A DNA stretch of 40,819 nt from an uncultured Comamonas sp. (GTDB lineage Bacteria > Pseudomonadota > Gammaproteobacteria > Burkholderiales > Burkholderiaceae_C), in NCBI GenBank assembly GCA_902175065.1, contig CABIIJ010000014.1, positions 1 through 40,819 of the forward strand, written 5' to 3'. Positions 27,879 to 34,613 of this stretch are shown in pieces. A model generated the notes under the pieces. The model was not told the DNA's origin, ran no database searches, and was given only the letters and a program-made list of their open reading frames with translations. Position 1 is the first letter of the stretch. Each line of letters opens with the position of its first letter. The position numbers were made by a program, and so were the translations under genes.

Positions 27879-27961
27879 GCCTGGCCAAAAAGCACCAGGC
27901 CCCGGTACTACCCGGTCAAGTGGTGGATCTTCCCGCTAGAAAATCACCACCACTTTTCCGG
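27879..27961 (-). terminator. Hairpins downstream of hasA (possible attenuator)
   Basis: About 36 bp after the hasA stop lies a strong dyad with perfect 9-bp arms AAGTGGTGG (27918-27926) and CCACCACTT (27947-27955), extended by CCGG on both outer sides (27912-27915 and 27958-27961). A second smaller dyad follows, GCCTGG/CCAGGC (27879-27884 and 27895-27900). Neither is followed by a clear U-run on the minus strand, so a partial terminator or 3'-end stabiliser between hasA and hasD is more likely than full termination. Confidence 0.5.
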
Positions 27962-27991
27962 TCAAACCTCTTGCATTTCTGGAATGGCTGC

Positions 27992-28810
27992 TTACGCGGC
28001 CAGCAGGAGGTTGCTGTCGACTTCTGCTGCAGCAACGGCATATGCATCAGCCGCAACAGCACTGCTGGGAGCGTAGTCGTAGTAGCTGATCGACACGCCG
28101 GTGCCAGACAGTGCATTCTGGATGCCTGCCCACGAGTCGGTGATGTCCGAGCCCTTGGACTCCAGGTACTTGTCCAGCACCCACTCGAAGGCTTGCACGC
28201 CGGTATTGTCAAACGCCAGGCTGTACAGCACCGTGGAGTTCAGCGTTGCGGATTCGTACATGCTGGCGTTGGCCAGAATGCTGGAAAGCGCCGTGCCATC
28301 AGCAGCTGTTGCCGACACGTTGATGGCGCTGTTGCCATTGGCGACACCGAACTGGCTGGCAGCCACAGCGTTCACCGCAACATTGAAGCCGTTGATTACC
28401 AACAGGGGGTAGCTGGTATTGAACGCAGTCAGCGTGGCGGCCTCCGGAGCGGGACTGTCGTCACCGACAGGGGTGTAACCAAGTGACAGCTTGTTGAGCT
28501 GGCCGGAGGTCACGAACTCGTACTTGCCATTACTGTTGGTATCGACGGTATTCCACGCGAAACCGGTGGCCGCAGTGGACTCCACCACAAATTTCCCACC
28601 GCCGTTCGATGGGTTCAGGTGGTCCACACCTTGGCCAGCGTACACCTTGAAGTCGTAGATCTTGTTGCCGGCTTGGTAGATTGCAACACCTTCATAGGTG
28701 TTTCCGTTCGTGGCCTTGACGGAGCCAATGTATGCAGGCAGGTGATACTGATCGATCATCGTTTGATCGTAGGTATCGCGCCAGTCGTTGATAACATTTT
28801 TAAGAGACAT
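27992..28810 (-). CDS. hasA: HasA-like secreted heme-acquisition protein (hemophore), enlarged
   Basis: A 272-residue protein with no N-terminal signal peptide and the C-terminal end DSNLLLAA, closely resembling the ABC secretion signal ending of Serratia HasA (DSPELLAA). Residues about 60-118 align by eye with the HasA core: GVDHLNPSNGGG corresponds to the His-loop region (candidate ligand His64), and GKYEFVTSGQLNKLSLG to the Tyr-loop and following strand (candidate Tyr97). The Tyr loop is about five residues shorter, and the helper His of Serratia HasA (His83) has no counterpart. Serratia/Pseudomonas HasA proteins are about 190-205 residues; the extra length is at the N-terminus and in an Ala/Asn-rich middle part. 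GGAGAAG lies before the ATG. Context (receptor upstream, exporter downstream) supports a hemophore role; heme binding is inferred, not shown. Confidence 0.82.
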   Translation of the reverse strand: MSLKNVINDWRDTYDQTMIDQYHLPAYIGSVKATNGNTYEGVAIYQAGNKIYDFKVYAGQGVDHLNPSNGGGKFVVESTAATGFAWNTVDTNSNGKYEFVTSGQLNKLSLGYTPVGDDSPAPEAATLTAFNTSYPLLVINGFNVAVNAVAASQFGVANGNSAINVSATAADGTALSSILANASMYESATLNSTVLYSLAFDNTGVQAFEWVLDKYLESKGSDITDSWAGIQNALSGTGVSISYYDYAPSSAVAADAYAVAAAEVDSNLLLAA

Positions 28811-28833
28811 AACGTCTTCTCCATATTACGCAA

Positions 28834-28881
28834 GCCGGTCGCAACTCCGGCAAAATTTGTTTCAACCCGGATGGCTGAAAC
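28834..28881 (-). promoter_or_regulatory. Two short dyads in the hasR-hasA gap
   Basis: Between the hasR stop and the hasA ribosome site there are two inverted repeats: GTTTCA/TGAAAC arms (28859-28881) and GCCGG/CCGGC arms (28834-28851). In RNA they would form consecutive hairpins just before the hasA leader. They may stabilise or separate the hasA part of the message, so that the secreted protein is made in excess of the receptor. Function is inferred. Confidence 0.4.
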
Positions 28882-28890
28882 AGCGAAAAC

Positions 28891-31779
28891 TTAAAATCTG
28901 TATTCCAAATTTGCTGTAACGGTGCGGCCTGGATAAAAGTTGTAGCCCAAAGAGGTTGGCGTGCCGTCAAATTTGTCAGTTAGATTGGCAATGTAAATTC
29001 CTGCTTTCAGTTGATCGCTGAAGCGGTAGTTGAAGAACAGATCAAATTTGACAGTTTTTGGCCAAAGATAGGCATCTATCCAGCCATCTCCATTGGGCAA
29101 TGGTGCTGATGAGTCGTTGCTCGGGTCTTGAGCATCCTTGATGTAGTAATAAGATGCGCGTTGTTTGCCTCGAAAATTCAAGGTGCTGCCTATTTCCATT
29201 TTCCCGTTGTAAGGCGTCAAGGCTGCGGTGAAGCTCCCTCGAATAGGCTCAATCAAGCTGGTTTCCATCCAGTTCCAGCCTGAGTAGCATAGGCTGGAAT
29301 TTCTGTTTGTTTGAGAGTAAACGGTGTCGCCATTTGCATTCAGTGATGTGGAGTAATTGCTGCCACTGGGTGAGAGCGAACTGCACATTTTGTTGTTGTG
29401 CCGCAGCGGAACAGTCAGATTCCCTCGTATGTAGAACAAGGGCTGTCGGTAGGCCAGATTCAGTTCAAAGCCATGACGAACAACAGCCTCCAAGTTGTTG
29501 ACGTTGGCAACAGCTCCGCCGATAGTGCCAATTCCGCGCTCCGAAATTACATCATTTTCCATCCAGATGGGGCCGTAGCCGATGTAATTGCGAATGCGAT
29601 TTCGGTAATAGCCAATTCCTGCATGCAGTTGATCAGAAGCTGCCAGCCAAGAGGATTTCTGGTAGTTGATGCCCAATTGCAGGGAAAGATTTTTTTCTTT
29701 ATCAAGATGGGGGTTGGCAACAAATTGCTGCCTCAACCACGGGCCTGATGTGTACATTTCATTACTTGTTGGTGCTCGCTCGCTATATCCGATAGAACCA
29801 TAAGTTGTTAGTCCAGTCCCGATAGCGGTGTATTGCAAACTGAGATGGGCCTGCTTTAGATTAAAGCGGTGATGTTTGTCTTCATCGTTATAGCGAACTC
29901 CTCCTAATCCCTCGGGGTCAATTTTCATTCCATTTGAATACTTTAGGATTTCCGCTTGCGCCATGCGTCGGGCTTCGCTAAAAGAGTAGCCTTGACTGCG
30001 ATAAGCATTTACGAGTGTTGCCAAATTAGGAACTATTCCTTCTCTTGCCATATTTCCTGTAAGGAATCTTGGCGAATCAACATCCATCTTGAGGCGCTGC
30101 CAGCCTATGCCGGCGCTAGCTTGCCATGGACTATCCCCTTCGGTGCTCAAATTCAGCACGAGACCGGAAGATTTATTTTTGGAACTAGGGTCCCATTCTT
30201 GGGCTACGCTGTAGGGTAAGCCACGGTTCTTCTTGTCTTCCTCCAACCAATCGGCTTCACTGAAACTGTCTACATCTTTATGGGCACGTCGGAGTTCGAA
30301 TGCAGAATCCAAACGCAATGGGCCGACAAGTGACGAGTGGAAATGGCTGACATTATTCAGCTTTAACCCATTTGAACTGTTATCCACGAAATAGTGCATA
30401 TCCTGACCTACCGCGCTCGTTCCCGGGATTCCTTTCCAGCGCTGATCTCTTTTTTGCTTTTCGTGATAAATCATGATTTCAGGATTGAAAAAATCCGAGA
30501 TGGCTGCTTTGTATTTCAGACTGACAACCTGATTTTTCATTTCATTGCCAATGGACCAGGGGCGTTCGCCCCATATGGCTCCGCTCGCGCCAGATAAGGA
30601 TGGCAACCATATATTTGGCTCTTGATCCGTCTCATAGCTGGACTTGCTGGCGGTAGCAAACAGCTCAAGGCTCTGACTGAATTCATCGTTGAAGTAATGA
30701 CGCAGGCGTAACATCTGCGATTCGGCCTTCCGTTCTGTGCCTGTCAAAGCACCAGACTTTGCCGCTTGTTTGAGTTGATTCAATCGTTCAGGCGATAGCT
30801 GACAATTATTCAATCCATCCCTGCTTCCGCTTGTAACTCCGCGAATTCCTTGATAACGACAACTTCCCTCCCAATTACTGGTGGGATCATTTATTCCATC
30901 AACGAAGTTTAGATTCGTCGCATGGAAATACTTCAGCATGTCTCCGTCATTAAAGTGACTGCCGATCCGGTACGCATCATTTTCACTGTCGGCTGCGCCT
31001 ACCATCACATCCCAGCGTTCATTACGTCCGCCCAAGAAGAACGACCCCGAAGGTTTTTGACCGTTTCGATATTTGCTGAATCCAGTTGATCCTCGAATCA
31101 TTCCGCCAAAATCTTTGCCGGGCAGCAAAATGTCGTCGAGGTCCATGTATTTGAAATCGGCTGATCCGCCCAGACTGCCAAGAGTGCCGGTGCTGGTATT
31201 CACACCCCTGGTAACGTCAATTGATTTCAAAAACTGAGGATCAACGAAGATTGAGCCGGTCTGGCCAATATCTTTAGTAAAGGCATGGAAGTTCTGTGTA
31301 ATGCCTTCAAGCGACTGAGTAACACGCCCATGCCCCGCAATGCCTTGCACACCAACAGACACTTCTGGCCTGGCATAAAGGCTGTTGACGGACGTGCCTG
31401 ATATCTGATCAATCAAGTCACTCATGTGGCTGGCACCGCGCCGCTCCACATCTTCCTTACTCACCCCGCTGGTGTTGCCTATGGCCTTCTTTTCTTGTTC
31501 GGCTGTGCCGACTACCTCCACGGCGTCCAGCGTGTGAGGGGCATCGGCATCGGTGATATTCAGAACAGACGATTCTTCCTGGTCAGGGGAGGGGCGCTGT
31601 GCTTCCTGGGCCAACGCTTGCTGGCCCGAGAGCACCAGGGCAATGGCCAGGCACAGACGGCTGGGGCGCAGATGCAGGCCATCCTGGCGCTGATGGGCCG
31701 GCCTGCGTGCCGTTTGCCCCTGTCGTCCGGAGAGGGCTATGCCCTCAGTGCTCCCAGCGTTGTCTCCCCTGAATACCAT
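28891..31779 (-). CDS. hasR: TonB-dependent heme/hemophore receptor (HasR-like)
   Basis: A 962-residue outer membrane receptor. A long signal region has hydrophobic residues 42-52 and cleavage near QALAQ (54-58). The TonB box is LDAVEVVGT (84-92) and the plug domain follows (to about 240). The beta-barrel ends in a terminal aromatic (...TANLEYRF). In the barrel, YSERAPTSNEMY followed by NPHLDKEKN resembles the FRAP and NPNL boxes of heme receptors. No N-terminal FecA-type signalling domain is seen, unlike HasR proteins paired with a HasI sigma factor, and no sigma/anti-sigma pair is present. It should take heme from the hemophore or hemoproteins. AAAGGCAG precedes the ATG. The gene is visibly richer in A+T than its neighbours. 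No tonB/exbBD lies in the window. Confidence 0.9.
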   Translation of the reverse strand: MVFRGDNAGSTEGIALSGRQGQTARRPAHQRQDGLHLRPSRLCLAIALVLSGQQALAQEAQRPSPDQEESSVLNITDADAPHTLDAVEVVGTAEQEKKAIGNTSGVSKEDVERRGASHMSDLIDQISGTSVNSLYARPEVSVGVQGIAGHGRVTQSLEGITQNFHAFTKDIGQTGSIFVDPQFLKSIDVTRGVNTSTGTLGSLGGSADFKYMDLDDILLPGKDFGGMIRGSTGFSKYRNGQKPSGSFFLGGRNERWDVMVGAADSENDAYRIGSHFNDGDMLKYFHATNLNFVDGINDPTSNWEGSCRYQGIRGVTSGSRDGLNNCQLSPERLNQLKQAAKSGALTGTERKAESQMLRLRHYFNDEFSQSLELFATASKSSYETDQEPNIWLPSLSGASGAIWGERPWSIGNEMKNQVVSLKYKAAISDFFNPEIMIYHEKQKRDQRWKGIPGTSAVGQDMHYFVDNSSNGLKLNNVSHFHSSLVGPLRLDSAFELRRAHKDVDSFSEADWLEEDKKNRGLPYSVAQEWDPSSKNKSSGLVLNLSTEGDSPWQASAGIGWQRLKMDVDSPRFLTGNMAREGIVPNLATLVNAYRSQGYSFSEARRMAQAEILKYSNGMKIDPEGLGGVRYNDEDKHHRFNLKQAHLSLQYTAIGTGLTTYGSIGYSERAPTSNEMYTSGPWLRQQFVANPHLDKEKNLSLQLGINYQKSSWLAASDQLHAGIGYYRNRIRNYIGYGPIWMENDVISERGIGTIGGAVANVNNLEAVVRHGFELNLAYRQPLFYIRGNLTVPLRHNNKMCSSLSPSGSNYSTSLNANGDTVYSQTNRNSSLCYSGWNWMETSLIEPIRGSFTAALTPYNGKMEIGSTLNFRGKQRASYYYIKDAQDPSNDSSAPLPNGDGWIDAYLWPKTVKFDLFFNYRFSDQLKAGIYIANLTDKFDGTPTSLGYNFYPGRTVTANLEYRF

Positions 31780-31814
31780 CTGAATCTGCCTTTACTACGA
31801 ATAAGAGATTGAAT

Positions 31815-31851
31815 GATAGGCATTTACAATATTGCGTAAAGCATGCCTATC
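31815..31851. repeat. Perfect 9-bp dyad overlapping the hasR promoter
   Basis: GATAGGCAT (31815-31823) and ATGCCTATC (31843-31851) are perfect inverted copies separated by 19 bases, with an inner TTTAC/GTAAA pair. The dyad spans the candidate -10 and -35 of hasR, as expected for a repressor operator. The left arm also falls inside the Fur-box-like sequence. The binding protein is unknown: Fur or the locus-encoded Fur-like protein are candidates. Confidence 0.55.
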
Positions 31852-32007
31852 CCCTGGCTGGCCCCTGTTGCCTCCGAGTGCGTTCCTTGCCCCTTGCGGC
31901 GCGATGTCCGCTGCGATGGGAAGGAGTGAGCGTCTTTCGATGAAGACTCTTGTGGAAGGCTGTCGATTACCAGCTATTCCGGATGATTACCAAATTTCGC
32001 CAACCGT

Positions 32008-32033
32008 GCTAACGGTTTACGGGAAAAATTTGA
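32008..32033 (-). promoter_or_regulatory. 26-bp shared element, hasR copy
   Basis: On the minus strand it reads TCAAATTTTT, then CCCGTAAACCGTTAGC. It is identical to the copy at 33176-33201 except for one base (25 of 26), and similarity continues patchily on both sides (for example GTTGGCG downstream). It points toward hasR, about 230 bp before its start codon. It is a candidate binding site of the AraC-family regulator encoded between the two copies. Confidence 0.65.
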
Positions 32034-32143
32034 CATTTCGGGGTTTTTTGTTGCAGTACACCATGCGCGGCGGGTAAGTGCTTGCTTCCAGCCACGCCGT
32101 GACGCGGCCTGAAGGTGTGTTGTGGCGGTGTGGCAGGCAGGAA

Positions 32144-33157
32144 TTACTGCAGGCCATCACCCGCCAGTTGGCGTTGCAGCTTGGGGGTGATGCCCAGTGC
32201 GCACTGCTTGGGCGAGATGCCGGTGTGGGTGCGGAACAACCGGCTGAAGTGGCTGAGGTTGGCAAAGCCGCAGCTGATGGCGGTTTCGGTGACGCTGGTG
32301 CCGCGTTGCAGCATGGTGATGGCGACGTCGAGTCGGATGCGGGTCAGGCAGGCATAGACCGAGCAGCCATACATGGCATGGAAGCCCGACTGTAGGCGTT
32401 TTTCGTTCAGGCCCACGGCGCGGGCCAGGGTTTGCACGGTCCAGTCCTGGTCATAGCTCTTCTCCAGGAGCGCGCGAGCGTCGATCAGGTGGGGTCTGTC
32501 GGCGGGCACCGGCAGTACAACCTGCTGCGCTGCGAGGTTTTCACGCAGGAAGCAGGCGATGGCCTCGAATGCCTTGGCGCGCAGGTACAGATCACGTGAG
32601 ATGCAGGGGCCGGGGTAAGTGCAGCCAAAGCCCAGCAGGTCGCACGCGATACGCTGCAGGCCGCTGGAGGCCGGCATGACACCGAGAAAGGCGTCGATGT
32701 GCGATTGATCGCCAGCCACGGTGCAGATGCGGCTGCGCAAGTCGTCCATCTGCAGGCCGGTCAGGCCAGCCATGGCGGTTTGCGGCATGTGGATGCTGAC
32801 CATGCGGAAGGCACCTTCAGACTGGCCGTCGAGCACGTCCCAGCCTTTGGCGTATGAGCCTGTCGCCATCATGATGGCCGATCCCGCCTTGGCATCGAGC
32901 ACGGCACCATCGTCGAAGGCTGCCTGCATGCGGCCTTCGAGCAGGATGTTCACGCTGAAGGCCGATGGCCCTTCTGCCTGAAATGCCCATTTGCTGCCTG
33001 GGCGGCCATTGATGCAGCTGATGCACAACCCTTCGCAGGGTTGATACATGTGAACCGCGTGCCTCCAATCTTCGTGTACGTGGTCCAGCCCTTCTTCTGG
33101 CAGTTTGCCTGGATCAAGGGCTGGTTGGCCGGACACTATCTCTGCGTTCCCCGCCAT
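32144..33157 (-). CDS. ybtA: AraC-family regulator (YbtA/PchR-like)
   Basis: A 337-residue regulator. The N-terminal part (about 1-225) would be the ligand-sensing domain, in YbtA and PchR taken to respond to the ferri-siderophore. The C-terminal double helix-turn-helix (about 235-325) includes WTVQTLARAVGLNEKRLQSGF and the family signature region ending AISCGFANLSHFSRLFRTHTGISPKQ. It diverges from the ybtX-led uptake operon, as an activator of uptake and synthesis genes would. AGGAAA lies before the ATG. Its own promoter region includes one copy of the 26-bp element about 19-44 bp upstream of the ATG, which fits autorepression as known for YbtA. Confidence 0.9.
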   Translation of the reverse strand: MAGNAEIVSGQPALDPGKLPEEGLDHVHEDWRHAVHMYQPCEGLCISCINGRPGSKWAFQAEGPSAFSVNILLEGRMQAAFDDGAVLDAKAGSAIMMATGSYAKGWDVLDGQSEGAFRMVSIHMPQTAMAGLTGLQMDDLRSRICTVAGDQSHIDAFLGVMPASSGLQRIACDLLGFGCTYPGPCISRDLYLRAKAFEAIACFLRENLAAQQVVLPVPADRPHLIDARALLEKSYDQDWTVQTLARAVGLNEKRLQSGFHAMYGCSVYACLTRIRLDVAITMLQRGTSVTETAISCGFANLSHFSRLFRTHTGISPKQCALGITPKLQRQLAGDGLQ

Positions 33158-33344
33158 AAAAATTTCCTGAAAACATCAAATTTTTTCCGTAAACCGTTAG
33201 CGCTATTTTTCAGTTGGCGTAATGATGCTCGATATCACTATTACCTATCTTATCGCTAAATATACAAGATAGACATTGGCAATTGTGATTTACCCGCATC
33301 TAGCCCATGACAAAAGCCTTAATCAGGCCACGGACTTTTTCAGT
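33158..33344. promoter_or_regulatory. Divergent ybtA/ybtX control region
   Basis: This 187-bp A+T-rich gap contains the 26-bp shared element (33176-33201). A Fur-box-like 15-mer TGATGCTCGATATCA lies at 33223-33237 (11 of 15 to the consensus core). A dyad CTATCTT/AAGATAG (33245-33251 and 33266-33272) is separated by 14 bases. It must drive ybtA leftward and the ybtX-ybtP-ybtQ-fyuA operon rightward. Iron repression through Fur together with AraC-type activation is inferred from this layout; exact start sites are not claimed. Confidence 0.65.
33176..33201 (+). promoter_or_regulatory. 26-bp shared element, ybtA/ybtX copy
   Basis: It reads TCAAATTTTT followed by TCCGTAAACCGTTAGC on the plus strand, with one mismatch to the hasR copy. 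It faces the uptake operon, about 143 bp before the ybtX start, and lies 19 bp from the ybtA start codon. It is a candidate YbtA-type operator. Confidence 0.65.
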
Positions 33345-34613
33345 ATGTCGATCACTTCCCTAGTTCCGTCGCGCCTGAGTGCGCGGCAGGTTTTACCTGC
33401 TATTGCAGGCATCTATATCAGCCAGACGATTATTACGGCTTTAACTACCCAGGCACTGCCTTCGCTGTTGCGCGATGCCGGAGCTTCGTTGCAAGTGGCC
33501 GGGTTGACTGCCCTGCTATGGATACCTTGGGGGCTGCGTTTTCTGTGGGCACCAGCGGTGGAGCGCTGGCGCTTGCCTGCCGGCCAACTGACGCGGCATT
33601 CACGGACACTGGTCTTGACAGGCCAATGGTTGATTGCGGCGGTATTGCTGCTGTTGGGGCTGGCGGCGCTGGGCGGTGTTCTCTCGCTGTCCGGGCATGC
33701 CGGATGGATTCTGGGCGGCTTGTTGCTGGCGGCCTTGGTGGCCGCAACCACGGACGTGGCCAGCGACGGCTTTACGGTTGAGCAGCTTGCCAGCCAGCAG
33801 CGCGGCTGGGGCAATGTTGCCCAGGTGGGTGGCAGCTATGTCGGAGCGATGCTGGGCGCTGGGGGGTTCCTGTTGGTGGCCGGATCTGCAGGCTGGCCAT
33901 GGGCACTCATGGCCGCCAGCCTGGCGGTATTGCTGCTGAGCATACCGATGCTGCTCTTGCGTGAGCCGCCCCGTGATAGAGCCTTGGCTGTCGGCCACCG
34001 TCCTGGGCTGATGCATGCGCTGCGCCGGCCGGAGATACGCATCGGTCTGGTGTTGATGCTGCTCTCCAGCGTAGGGGTGCGCTTGACGCTGGGGATGTTT
34101 GGCCCATTCCTGCTCGACAAGGGCTTGAGCCTGGAGCAACTGGGCTGGTTGTTCGGCTCCCTGCATATTGGTGCCGGGCTGACTGGGGCTTTCCTGGGTG
34201 GCATTCTGGTACGGGCCGCGCCAGGCTGGCGGGCGGTATGGATTGCGGTGGGCTTGAAGGCACTGGTTCTGGCTGCTTTGACCTTGGCGGCTCCCACGGC
34301 CTCCCTAACGGTGTTGATGGTGCTGGTGGGGCTGATGTTCGCAGTGCTGGGCTTTGTCTGGGTCGCGCTTTACTCAGCGCTGATGGGGCTGACTTCGCCC
34401 TTGCAGTCCGGTGTGGATTTCACCCTGTTCCAGAGTGCTGATGCCTTGCTGGCGGTGGCAGGAGGTGTGGCCGGAGGCTGGCTGTCCCAACATCTTGGAT
34501 ACGAAGTGTGCTTCGGACTGGCAGCGGCTTCAGCCGTGGTCGCAGTACTGGTGGTCAGGCGCAAGGCTCCTTCCCTGGATGACAAAGCGAGGGGGCTTAC
34601 GGCATATGAGTGA
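33345..34613 (+). CDS. ybtX: MFS siderophore permease (YbtX / RhtX-FptX family)
   Basis: A 422-residue inner membrane protein with about 12 hydrophobic segments. The N-terminal block QVLPAIAGIYISQTIITALTTQALPSLLRDAG is typical of the RhtX/FptX group that moves ferri-siderophores into the cytoplasm; RhtX and FptX transport rhizobactin and pyochelin, while YbtX in Yersinia is not strictly required for uptake. MSITSLVPSRL is taken as the start because it gives a length close to YbtX (426); a longer frame needs a TTG start inside the control region. No strong ribosome site is visible. Its end overlaps the ybtP-like start by 8 bp. Confidence 0.9.
   Translation: MSITSLVPSRLSARQVLPAIAGIYISQTIITALTTQALPSLLRDAGASLQVAGLTALLWIPWGLRFLWAPAVERWRLPAGQLTRHSRTLVLTGQWLIAAVLLLLGLAALGGVLSLSGHAGWILGGLLLAALVAATTDVASDGFTVEQLASQQRGWGNVAQVGGSYVGAMLGAGGFLLVAGSAGWPWALMAASLAVLLLSIPMLLLREPPRDRALAVGHRPGLMHALRRPEIRIGLVLMLLSSVGVRLTLGMFGPFLLDKGLSLEQLGWLFGSLHIGAGLTGAFLGGILVRAAPGWRAVWIAVGLKALVLAALTLAAPTASLTVLMVLVGLMFAVLGFVWVALYSALMGLTSPLQSGVDFTLFQSADALLAVAGGVAGGWLSQHLGYEVCFGLAAASAVVAVLVVRRKAPSLDDKARGLTAYE

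Larger units (their letters stand above)
31780..32143 (-). promoter_or_regulatory. hasR upstream region (364 bp, no gene)
   Basis: This non-coding stretch lies between the AraC-family regulator and hasR. Near hasR it holds a candidate minus-strand promoter (-35 TTTACG at 31840-31835, -10 TATCAT at 31818-31813, 16-bp spacer). A 9-bp dyad overlaps it, and a Fur-box-like 15-mer at 31814-31828 (TGATAGGCATTTACA, 11 of 15 to TGATAATCATTATCA) covers the -10. Further upstream, at 32008-32033, is the 26-bp element shared with the ybtA/ybtX promoter. No open reading frame with coding character was seen. Confidence 0.6.

Noticed and set aside
28676-28720. TNGN segment (residues 34-37 of the HasA-like protein) as the His32 loop of HasA with His replaced by Ala
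   Set aside because: Aligning GVDHLNPSNGGG (residues 61-72) with the HasA His loop keeps a His and the following Gly-rich turn, and sits at a better distance from the Tyr loop, so loss of the axial His is not claimed.
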